Source of the DNA: CAVZLD01 sp964522605
GTDB lineage: Bacteria > Planctomycetota > Planctomycetia > Pirellulales > Pirellulaceae
Length of the DNA: 5,124 nt
Assembly (NCBI GenBank): GCA_964522605.1
Contig: CAZFWV010000450.1
Coordinates: forward strand, 1-5,124
Direction: 5' to 3'
Positions within the stretch are counted from its first letter, which is position 1. The number at the start of each line of letters is the position of its first letter. The notes below the pieces were generated by a model that did not search any database, was not told the DNA's origin, and saw nothing but the letters and a program-made list of their open reading frames with translations. Shown one piece after another: positions 1 to 5,124 of this stretch. The position numbers were made by a program, and so were the translations under genes.

Positions 1-18
1 TTCCTTCAGCCCAGCCGT

Positions 19-23
19 GGAGG
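19..23 (+). promoter_or_regulatory. Shine-Dalgarno site of the Gfo/Idh/MocA oxidoreductase gene
   Basis: GGAGG lies 7 bases before the ATG at 31, an ideal spacing. It fixes the start of the oxidoreductase gene, and it is the only strong ribosome-binding site in the window: the other three genes have weak or no such sequence. The bases before it (1-18) are too few to show a promoter or an upstream gene. Confidence 0.7.
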
Positions 24-30
24 TTTCCCG

Positions 31-1398
31 ATGAGTGATCCTGCAAACTCGCACCCGACGCGAAGAGGTTTTCTGAAAAGTACCGGGCAAGTGGCGGCGG
101 CGTCGGCCTTGGCCACCACTGCAATCCCTCATGTCCACGCGGCAGCGGATGACACGATCGGCATCGCCCTCGTTGGTTGCGGCGGCCGGGGGACCGGTGC
201 TGCGGCGAATGCGCTCTCCGTTCAGAACGGTCCGATCAAGTTGCTGGCGATGGCCGATGTGTTTCCCGAGCGGTTGAATGTCAGCCATACAAATCTGACG
301 AGTACGTATGGCGATCGAATGGATGTTCCGGAAGAGCGTCGCTTCCTTGGTTTCGATGCGTACAAGCAAGCGATGGATTGCCTGAAGCCTGGCGATATCG
401 CCATCTTTGCGACGCCACCCGCTTTTCGTTGGGTCCATTTCCAGTACGCGATCGAGAAAGGTTTGAATGTCTTTATGGAGAAGCCCGTCACCGTCGACGG
501 CCCCACCACCCGCCGCATGCTCAAGCTGGCCGATCGTTCCGAGGCAGCGGGGCAAAAGGTCGGTGTGGGGCTGATGTGGCGACACTGCCGGGCGCGACAG
601 GAATTGGTTCAGCGAGTGCAGGACGGTGAAATCGGGGATGTCATTTCCATGCGGTGCTATCGATTGCACAGTCCGATCGGTTTTTTCAGCTCGCAGCCCA
701 AGCCTGATGGCATCAGCGAGGTGATGTACCAGGTGCAGCGGTTTCACAGTTTTCTTTGGGCCAGCGGCGGGTGCTACAGCGATTTTTACATCCACAACAT
801 CGATGAGCTTTGTTGGCTGAAAGGCGACTGGCCCGTCGAAGCTCATGCGCTGGGTGGCCGACACTACCGAGGTGAAAGTGTCGATCAGAATTTTGACAAT
901 TACTCCGTCGAGTATGTGTTTCCCGACGGCACGAATCTCTTTATGTTCGGTCGTTGTATCGATGGATGCGAGAATCGTTTCTCGGGATATGTGCGCGGCA
1001 GCAAAGGCTTGGGCTCGATCGACAGCATGCGCACCGGGGCCGGTGTTTGTGCAACCTATGCGAGTCAGAAGCAAAGCGAAGAGTCGCTGTTGTGGCGGGC
1101 ACCGGCTGTTCCTGATCCCTATCAATTGGAATGGAACAACCTGATCGATGCGATTCGTCAAGATCGCCCCTACAACGAAGTTCGCCGGGGATCGATTGCG
1201 AGTCTGGTTACCTCGATGGGGCGAATGGCTGCCCATACCGGCCAGCCGATCACCTATGACCAGATGCTCGACTGCGACCATGAGTTCGCGCCCCACGTCG
1301 ATCAACTGACGGCCGAATCACCCGCTCCCCTCGTCCCAAATCCCAACGGCAAGTATCCGATTCCGATGCCCGGACTCCTGCCGAACCGAGAATACTAG
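31..1398 (+). CDS. Tat-exported Gfo/Idh/MocA family NAD(P)-dependent oxidoreductase
   Basis: A complete 455-residue protein. Residues 10-16 read TRRGFLK, matching the twin-arginine consensus, followed by an Ala-rich hydrophobic stretch (about 17-33) and likely cleavage near VHA-A (residues 35-38), so it should be exported folded, with its cofactor already bound. The mature part begins with a Rossmann fold: the glycine motif GCGGRG at 49-54 and an acidic residue, D76, after the second strand. EKP at 150-152 is the family's conserved lysine motif. The pattern D251-x3-H255-x2-D258 within GGCYSDFYIHNIDELCW is the usual catalytic-site region of the C-terminal alpha/beta domain. Length is normal for exported members (about 430-460 residues). 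The family oxidises or reduces sugars, inositols and related polyols; the substrate here cannot be read from sequence. The start is supported by GGAGG at 19-23 and by the signal peptide. It seems to stand alone: the next gene is 249 bases away and unrelated in function. Planctomycetes carry many such paralogues, probably for breakdown of complex carbohydrates (inference). Confidence 0.93.
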   Translation: MSDPANSHPTRRGFLKSTGQVAAASALATTAIPHVHAAADDTIGIALVGCGGRGTGAAANALSVQNGPIKLLAMADVFPERLNVSHTNLTSTYGDRMDVPEERRFLGFDAYKQAMDCLKPGDIAIFATPPAFRWVHFQYAIEKGLNVFMEKPVTVDGPTTRRMLKLADRSEAAGQKVGVGLMWRHCRARQELVQRVQDGEIGDVISMRCYRLHSPIGFFSSQPKPDGISEVMYQVQRFHSFLWASGGCYSDFYIHNIDELCWLKGDWPVEAHALGGRHYRGESVDQNFDNYSVEYVFPDGTNLFMFGRCIDGCENRFSGYVRGSKGLGSIDSMRTGAGVCATYASQKQSEESLLWRAPAVPDPYQLEWNNLIDAIRQDRPYNEVRRGSIASLVTSMGRMAAHTGQPITYDQMLDCDHEFAPHVDQLTAESPAPLVPNPNGKYPIPMPGLLPNREY

Positions 1399-1424
1399 GC
1401 TTTGTCTCAAAACGCCACGGGCAA

Positions 1425-1455
1425 CGTAGGCCGACGTGTCCCAAGTCGGCCTACG
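1425..1455. repeat. Perfect 11-bp inverted repeat (hairpin) downstream of the oxidoreductase gene
   Basis: CGTAGGCCGAC at 1425-1435 is the exact reverse complement of GTCGGCCTACG at 1445-1455, with a 9-base loop (GTGTCCCAA). It starts 27 bases after the oxidoreductase stop codon. It would form a very stable RNA hairpin on either strand. No run of T follows it, so it is not a classical intrinsic terminator. It could protect a 3' end or be one copy of a dispersed palindromic repeat. Similar short 'GTAGGCCGA...TCGGCCTAC' palindromes seem familiar to me from Pirellulaceae intergenic regions, but I cannot confirm that here. Confidence 0.75.
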
Positions 1456-1526
1456 AGGGCGGCACGAACTTCGTTAACGGCCCAGTGTTTTCCAGGCTGC
1501 CAGGATTGTCACTCTTCACAGGGTAA

Positions 1527-1549
1527 TGGATCGACATCCAGCTTTTTTT
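1527..1549 (+). terminator. Possible weak intrinsic terminator between the oxidoreductase gene and trkA
   Basis: TGGAT (1527-1531) pairs with ATCCA (1536-1540) around a CGAC tetraloop, followed by GC and then seven T (1543-1549). The stem is only 5 bp and not GC-rich, so termination would be weak. The T-tract placement and the position after the + strand oxidoreductase gene support the reading. It may act together with the stronger hairpin at 1425-1455 upstream. Chance occurrence is quite possible. Confidence 0.3.
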
Positions 1550-1604
1550 GCCGATTTTTGGTGATGCCCAAATTGGGGGGGTGGTCGAGGGGCAGTGGAA
1601 ACGG

Positions 1605-1623
1605 GATCATCGCGAGATCATCG
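1605..1623. repeat. Direct repeat GATCATCG x2, 11-bp period, just upstream of trkA
   Basis: GATCATCG occurs at 1605-1612 and again at 1616-1623, separated by CGA, so the copies recur every 11 bases (about one DNA turn) and end 24 bases before the trkA start. A near copy, GATCATTG, lies at 1653-1660 inside the first codons of trkA. Same-face direct repeats near a start can be a regulator site, but no regulator is known or visible here. The rest of the gap 1399-1647 shows no convincing -35/-10 pair. Confidence 0.4.
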
Positions 1624-1647
1624 AACAGACCAATTGCCGGGTTGAGC

Positions 1648-2991
1648 ATGAAGATCATTGTGGTGGGTGCTGGAGATGTGGGTTACCACATCGCGGAGCG
1701 ACTGGTTCGAGAACAGCACGAAGTCATTGTCATCGAGCAGGACGCACGGGCAGCGCGAGATCTGCGCGGCAAGCTGGATGCGCTGATCATCGAGGGGAGC
1801 GGCGCGAGCATCGAAGTCTTGGAGCGAGCGGGCATCGACCAAACCGGTTTGTTCATCGCCGTGACGAACCAGGATGAGGTGAACTTGATCGCCTGCATGT
1901 TGGCCAATAACCACAACGTGCCGCGCATCGTGGCGCGGATCCGTACGTTGCAGTACGCCAAGAGCGAATGGAGACGCAACGTCGAGAAGCTGGGGATTGA
2001 CCTGATGATCAATCCCGATAGTGTCGTCGCGGAGGAGATTGTCCATGCCGTATCGTACACCGCGGCGGCCGAGGTGGCTGAGTTCGCCGGCGGCAGCGTA
2101 GTATTCCTGGGGTATCCGATCGGGCCCAACAGTCCGTTGATTGGCATCTCGATGCGGACGCTCGGTGAAATCCGTGGTTTATATCGAATGATCGTCACCG
2201 GGATCAGCCGAGACAGTAAGACGATCATTCCCTATGGCGAGGATGTCGTCGAACCAAACGATACGTTGTACTTCGTGTGCAGCAAACGGGATCTGCCGGC
2301 AATCACCGATTTGTTCGGCTTCGAGGAACGTGAGACGAAGAATATCTTCGTGCTGGGTGGCAGTCGTGTGGGGCGTGAAGTTGCATCACGACTTGCCGCG
2401 ATGAAGTATCGTGTCAAGATCGTCGAGCGGGATCCGGAACTCTGTCAGGATCTCGCCGCCTCCGTTCAGTCGGTCCGTGTCTTCAATACGGCCGGGACGG
2501 ATATTGACACATTAATCAATGAAGGGCTAGAGAGCTCCGATGTCTTTATCGCGGTGACGGACGAGGATGAATCGAACATCCTGTGTTCCCTGCTCGCGAA
2601 GCGACACGGGGCGAAGCGGGCGATTGCCCTGGTCAACCAGCCGAAATACGTTTCCCTGGCTCCCACACTGGGCCTGGACGTTTGCATCAGTCCGCGACTG
2701 GCGACGGCTGCCGAGATTCTCAAGTATGTTCGTCGCGCGGAAGTCGTCAGTATGGCCGTCATTGAGCGGAGCGACTCGGAGGTGATTGAGTTCGTGATGA
2801 ACGCGGACAGTTCCGCATTGGGGCGGCCTCTGAAACAACTCAACATGCCCGAAGGGGCGATTGTGGGAGCGATCGTGCGCCAAGACCAGGCAATTGTTCC
2901 CACAGGCGATGATGAATTGCTGGTTGGCGACCATGTGGTTGTCTTCAGCCTGCCGGAAGCGGCTCCTCAAGTCTCGAAATTCTTTTCTTAA
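1648..2991 (+). CDS. trkA: TrkA, cytoplasmic NAD(H)/nucleotide-binding regulatory subunit of the Trk potassium uptake system
   Basis: A 447-residue soluble protein, close to the roughly 458 residues of E. coli TrkA. It has the full duplicated RCK layout: first Rossmann (TrkA_N) domain about 1-125 with GAGDVG at 7-12 and acidic E30 after strand 2; first TrkA_C domain about 143-220; second Rossmann domain about 231-350 with GGSRVG at 237-242 and E260; second TrkA_C domain about 365-440. Both halves keep the typical loop (AVTNQDEVN near 71-79, AVTDEDESN near 302-310). TrkA forms a cytoplasmic ring under the TrkH dimer and opens or closes it on binding nucleotides. The reading frame stays open upstream to a TTG at 1402, but that part has no family similarity and covers the intergenic hairpin. 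The ATG at 1648 puts MKIIVVGAGDVG at the N-terminus as the family requires. No clear Shine-Dalgarno sequence precedes it. trkH follows after 4 bases. Confidence 0.95.
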   Translation: MKIIVVGAGDVGYHIAERLVREQHEVIVIEQDARAARDLRGKLDALIIEGSGASIEVLERAGIDQTGLFIAVTNQDEVNLIACMLANNHNVPRIVARIRTLQYAKSEWRRNVEKLGIDLMINPDSVVAEEIVHAVSYTAAAEVAEFAGGSVVFLGYPIGPNSPLIGISMRTLGEIRGLYRMIVTGISRDSKTIIPYGEDVVEPNDTLYFVCSKRDLPAITDLFGFEERETKNIFVLGGSRVGREVASRLAAMKYRVKIVERDPELCQDLAASVQSVRVFNTAGTDIDTLINEGLESSDVFIAVTDEDESNILCSLLAKRHGAKRAIALVNQPKYVSLAPTLGLDVCISPRLATAAEILKYVRRAEVVSMAVIERSDSEVIEFVMNADSSALGRPLKQLNMPEGAIVGAIVRQDQAIVPTGDDELLVGDHVVVFSLPEAAPQVSKFFS

Positions 2992-2999
2992 TGCAATGA
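2989..2999 (+). promoter_or_regulatory. trkA-trkH start-stop junction (TAATG...ATGA), likely translational coupling
   Basis: The trkA stop TAA (2989-2991) shares its last base with an ATG (2991-2993). That ATG opens a two-codon frame, ATG CAA TGA, whose stop overlaps the trkH ATG (2996-2998) as ATGA. No Shine-Dalgarno-like sequence stands before trkH, so terminating ribosomes probably restart here. This would link TrkA and TrkH synthesis (inference). Confidence 0.55.
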
Positions 3000-4489
3000 A
3001 CTTCCGACTGACGCTGCGCGTTCTCGGCGGACTGATGATGTTTCTCGGCGGCATGCTGCTGACGCCGATTCCATTTTCGCTGTTGCATCCGCAAGAAGCG
3101 ACGTTTCATGACGGCGCCCTGTGGGCCTTCCTCGGCTCGTCGATTTTGACACTGGTCGTCGGTGGAGCCGCCTATCGTCTGGTTCGAGCGCAGGGCGACA
3201 TGACTTACCGCGAAGGGTTTGGTGTCGTCACGTTGGGGTGGATCGGATACGCGCTGTTTGGATCGATCCCGTACCTGCTGATTGACGAGATTCCCGGGAT
3301 CGTCACGCCGGTCGACGCATTCTTTGAGGCGATGTCGGGTTTCAGCACAACGGGTGCGACCGTGTTGACGGACCCGGATTCGCTGCCCGAAAGTATCTTG
3401 TTCTGGCGTTCCATGACCCAGTGGTTGGGCGGAATGGGCATGATCGTTTTGAGCTTGGCGATCCTGCCGTTCCTGGGCGTTGGCGGCATGCAGCTCTTCG
3501 AAGCCGAAGTTCCCGGCCCCATCAAGGACCGATTGAGTCCGCGAATCCAAGATACGGCCAAACTGCTCTGGGTCGTTTATGTCTTGATCACTGCGGCCGA
3601 AGTCGCGTTGCTGCTGCTGGGTGGGATGAGTCTCTTCGAGTCGACCTGCCACGCCCTGACCACCATGGCGACCGGTGGGTTCTCGACTCGTGGTGCGAGC
3701 CTCGCGGCGTTCAATCGCTATATCCAGTTCGTCGTGATCGTGTTCATGTTTCTGGCAGGTGTCAACTTCTCACTGCATTATCAGGCGCTGCGTCGCGGCA
3801 AGTGGCGGTATTGGTTGAGCGAGGAGTTTCGGTTCTACCTCGCAATCGCCGTGTTTTCATCGATCCTGATTGCCGGTCTGTTGATCCTGGACCCAACCGT
3901 TCCCGGCAGCCCGCTCGTTAAATTCGAGCAAGCCACATTCCAAGCCGTCTCCCTGCTGACGACCACCGGTTACGCCACGGCCGACTACGAAGAATGGCCG
4001 GCGATGGCGCAATACATACTGGTCACGCTGATGTTCATCGGAGGAAGCGCAGGTTCAACGGCGGGGAGTATGAAGGTGGTGCGGATTTTGCTCGTCCTAA
4101 AGCACGCCGTTCTGCAACTCTCGCGGTTGATTCACCCCCATGAAGTCCGCGTATTGCGTCTCGACCAGCAGCCGGTTTCCAGCGAGGTGATTCAGAGTAT
4201 CCTCGGTTTCTTCGCGCTCTTTGTAACGGTGTTTGTTGTGGCCTCGGTCATCATGGCCGGAATCGTGCCGCCGGCCAGCGACGGGAGTCCGGATCTGCTC
4301 ACCGCGGCGACGGCGGTCATTTCGGCTCTGGGTAACGTCGGGCCAGGATTGGGCACGATCGGTCCCACGGAGACCTACACTTCGTTGCCGATGATCGCCA
4401 AACTTGCTCTCGCGCTGTGCATGTTGGTTGGTCGGCTCGAAGTCTTTACCGTGCTCGTGCTCTTCTTTCCATCCTTCTGGCGAAAGTAG
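2996..4489 (+). CDS. trkH: TrkH-family potassium channel/transporter membrane subunit
   Basis: A 497-residue, highly hydrophobic inner-membrane protein (E. coli TrkH is 483). Two N-terminal helices (about 7-29, 41-63) precede four M1-pore-M2 repeats. Pore loops are visible near FSTTGAT (116-122), TMATGGFST (223-231), TTTGYAT (322-328) and ALGNVGPG (444-451); each carries a filter glycine, about G120, G227, G325 and G446. QWLGGMG at 142-148 and GVGGMQL at 161-167 are strong TrkH/TrkG signatures. GGSAGSTAGS at 349-358 is the flexible loop that breaks the third-repeat M2 helix and gates the pore. GRLE at 479-482 and a terminal FFPSFWR complete the family pattern. It imports K+ with TrkA as the gating partner. 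The frame is open further upstream (to 2861), but those residues overlap trkA and are not TrkH-like, so the ATG at 2996 is chosen. There is no Shine-Dalgarno sequence; translation is probably coupled to trkA, whose stop is 4 bases upstream. Confidence 0.95.
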   Translation: MNFRLTLRVLGGLMMFLGGMLLTPIPFSLLHPQEATFHDGALWAFLGSSILTLVVGGAAYRLVRAQGDMTYREGFGVVTLGWIGYALFGSIPYLLIDEIPGIVTPVDAFFEAMSGFSTTGATVLTDPDSLPESILFWRSMTQWLGGMGMIVLSLAILPFLGVGGMQLFEAEVPGPIKDRLSPRIQDTAKLLWVVYVLITAAEVALLLLGGMSLFESTCHALTTMATGGFSTRGASLAAFNRYIQFVVIVFMFLAGVNFSLHYQALRRGKWRYWLSEEFRFYLAIAVFSSILIAGLLILDPTVPGSPLVKFEQATFQAVSLLTTTGYATADYEEWPAMAQYILVTLMFIGGSAGSTAGSMKVVRILLVLKHAVLQLSRLIHPHEVRVLRLDQQPVSSEVIQSILGFFALFVTVFVVASVIMAGIVPPASDGSPDLLTAATAVISALGNVGPGLGTIGPTETYTSLPMIAKLALALCMLVGRLEVFTVLVLFFPSFWRK

Positions 4490-4505
4490 GTCCGGCGATG
4501 GTTGC

Positions 4506-4976
4506 TCACTCGCTGGTCCGCACGGCATCTCGGTAGCTGCCCGCAGCCCTCAGTTGATGGACCAAGGCCCTCACCCGCTGTTCCAGATACGGCAAGGCTT
4601 CCTCCGGACCCGCGCAATCGAGGTCGTCGACATCCCAGTACTCGACTCGATCAGCCCAGTCGGGAAAGTCCGTCGTCATCACCGGACGATGTTCCGTCTC
4701 TTTGACCGCCACGACAAGGCTCGCATTCGAGAAATCGTCGACCGTAACGGGTTGTGGATCTCGATGTTGCCCATTCAACGGAACGCCGAGTTCATTCAAC
4801 GCGCGAAGCGCATACCGAGAGATCGGCCCGATGTTGCCCCATTTTCCTACGAGCAATCCACGCGAGTCCGCCTGCCAGCTAATCTCGTGCTGCGGTGCGA
4901 GCCAGTTGAAAAGGTGTTCGGCAAAACGGCTTCGGTAGTAATTGCCGCTGCAAAGAAAGAGGATTCGCTTTCTCAT
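4506..4976 (-). CDS. Low-molecular-weight protein tyrosine phosphatase family protein (divergent P-loop)
   Basis: A 156-residue cytoplasmic protein, the normal size for the family. After strand 1 (RKRILFL) comes the P-loop CSGNYYRSR at 9-17, which keeps the C-x5-R-S signature: nucleophile C9, phosphate-binding R15, S16. The usual form is C-x-G-N-x-C-R-S-P; here Tyr14 replaces the second Cys and Arg17 the Pro. ADSRG (36-40) and the P51-H71 segment fit the fold. The classical DP general-acid motif is not evident; D115, D117 or D118 in YWDVDDLD is the likely substitute (inference). The only cysteines are C9 and C121, so the three-cysteine relay of thioredoxin-linked arsenate reductases is absent. 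Probable role: removal of phosphate from a protein tyrosine or a small molecule; the substrate is unknown. The ATG at 4976 is the only start that leaves strand 1 directly before the P-loop, with a weak GAAGG (4981-4985) in front. It is convergent with trkH, 16 bases apart. Confidence 0.85.
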   Translation of the reverse strand: MRKRILFLCSGNYYRSRFAEHLFNWLAPQHEISWQADSRGLLVGKWGNIGPISRYALRALNELGVPLNGQHRDPQPVTVDDFSNASLVVAVKETEHRPVMTTDFPDWADRVEYWDVDDLDCAGPEEALPYLEQRVRALVHQLRAAGSYRDAVRTSE

Positions 4977-5006
4977 AAGACCTTCATTATCGTGATTGTT
5001 CTCTCT

Positions 5007-5092
5007 TTGCGGCCCTTTGCGTCTCTGCGGACTCTGCGTTTTTCCTTTTCAACGCAGAGGACGCAAAGTCGCAGCGCAGCCTTCGGCCGCAA
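5007..5092. repeat. Nested three-stem inverted repeat built from CTTTGCG/CTCTGCG units
   Basis: Three perfect stems nest around one centre. The outer stem is TTGCGGCC (5007-5014) with GGCCGCAA (5085-5092). The middle stem is CTTTGCGTC (5015-5023) with GACGCAAAG (5060-5068). The inner stem is CTCTGCGTT (5032-5040) with AACGCAGAG (5051-5059), around a 10-base pyrimidine loop. The left arm has an 8-base bulge (5024-5031) and the right arm a 16-base insert (5069-5084). The left arm is made of YTYTGCG units at 5005, 5015, 5023 and 5032, and the right arm holds their complements. It starts about 30 bases upstream of the phosphatase start, so it lies in that gene's promoter or leader. It could be a dispersed intergenic repeat or a structured RNA; I see no coding potential in it. 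Confidence 0.7.
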
Positions 5093-5124
5093 CCAAACGG
5101 CGTGCTACCGCGTTCGGCGCAATG
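5093..5124. other. Right-edge sequence without recognisable feature
   Basis: The last 32 bases are GC-rich and show no start with a ribosome-binding site, no repeat and no recognisable reading frame. They are probably intergenic, but the window ends too soon to tell. Confidence 0.4.

Noticed and set aside
1506..1529. TTGTCA ... TAATGG as a sigma-70-like promoter for trkA
   Set aside because: The spacing between the two hexamers is only 12 bases, too short for a -35/-10 pair, and the match is weak.
1402..1647. In-frame 82-codon N-terminal extension of TrkA beginning at a TTG
   Set aside because: It has no TrkA similarity, runs through the intergenic hairpin and T7/G7 runs, and would put residues before the Rossmann strand that begins right at the ATG at 1648. 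Another in-frame ATG at 1564 is rejected for the same reason.
2861..2995. Upstream extension of TrkH overlapping trkA by 131 bases
   Set aside because: The 45 extra residues are a frame-shifted reading of the trkA 3' end and do not resemble TrkH. The ATG at 2996 gives the usual TrkH N-terminus and length.
2527..3054. Open frame of 175 codons on the - strand opposite the trkA end
   Set aside because: Antisense shadow of trkA; low-complexity charged product with no recognisable motif.
2945..3652. Long open frame on the - strand (235 codons) opposite trkH
   Set aside because: Its product is rich in Gln, Arg and Asp with no fold or motif, as expected for the antisense of a membrane-protein gene in GC-rich DNA.
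4702..4938. Open frame on the + strand opposite the phosphatase gene
   Set aside because: It is the complement of the phosphatase, which has a clear P-loop signature; the + strand product has no motif.
4506..4976. Phosphatase read as an ArsC-type arsenate reductase
   Set aside because: The thioredoxin-linked ArsC needs two further cysteines in the middle of the protein; only C9 and C121 exist, and no ars genes are nearby.
5032..5059. Inner stem-loop of the right-end element as an intrinsic terminator
   Set aside because: The T-rich stretch is in the loop and not after the stem, on either strand.

Overview
The window looks like chromosomal DNA from a planctomycete, most likely of the Pirellulaceae/Rhodopirellula type. 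The reasons are a Tat-exported Gfo/Idh/MocA oxidoreductase (a family greatly expanded in that phylum), moderate-to-high GC, weak or absent Shine-Dalgarno sequences on most genes, and short palindromic or 'CTTTGCG/CTCTGCG' type intergenic repeats. The phylum assignment is inference from gene content and style; there is no rRNA or other marker to prove it.

Layout, left to right. (1) 31-1398, + strand: a complete secreted NAD(P)-dependent oxidoreductase of the Gfo/Idh/MocA family with a textbook twin-arginine signal. (2) 1399-1647: a 249-bp non-coding gap with a perfect 11-bp inverted repeat, a small hairpin followed by T7, and a pair of 8-bp direct repeats one helical turn apart just ahead of the next gene. 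(3) 1648-2991 and 2996-4489, + strand: a tight two-gene trkA-trkH operon that encodes a complete Trk-type potassium uptake system. TrkA is the cytoplasmic double-RCK nucleotide-sensing subunit and TrkH the membrane channel subunit. (4) 4506-4976, - strand: a small phosphatase of the low-molecular-weight protein tyrosine phosphatase fold with an unusual P-loop, convergent with trkH and only 16 bases from it. (5) 4977-5124: non-coding, dominated by a nested, three-stem inverted repeat (5007-5092) upstream of the phosphatase.

How the genes work together: only trkA and trkH form a clear functional unit, in which TrkA binds nucleotides and gates the TrkH pore. The oxidoreductase and the phosphatase look like independent neighbours. 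I see no mobile element, CRISPR array, tRNA or rRNA. I do not see an obviously new multi-gene system. The parts most worth a second look are the structured intergenic elements, the TAATG/ATGA start-stop arrangement at the trkA-trkH junction, and the divergent phosphatase active site. No stretch longer than 300 bases lacks a gene.
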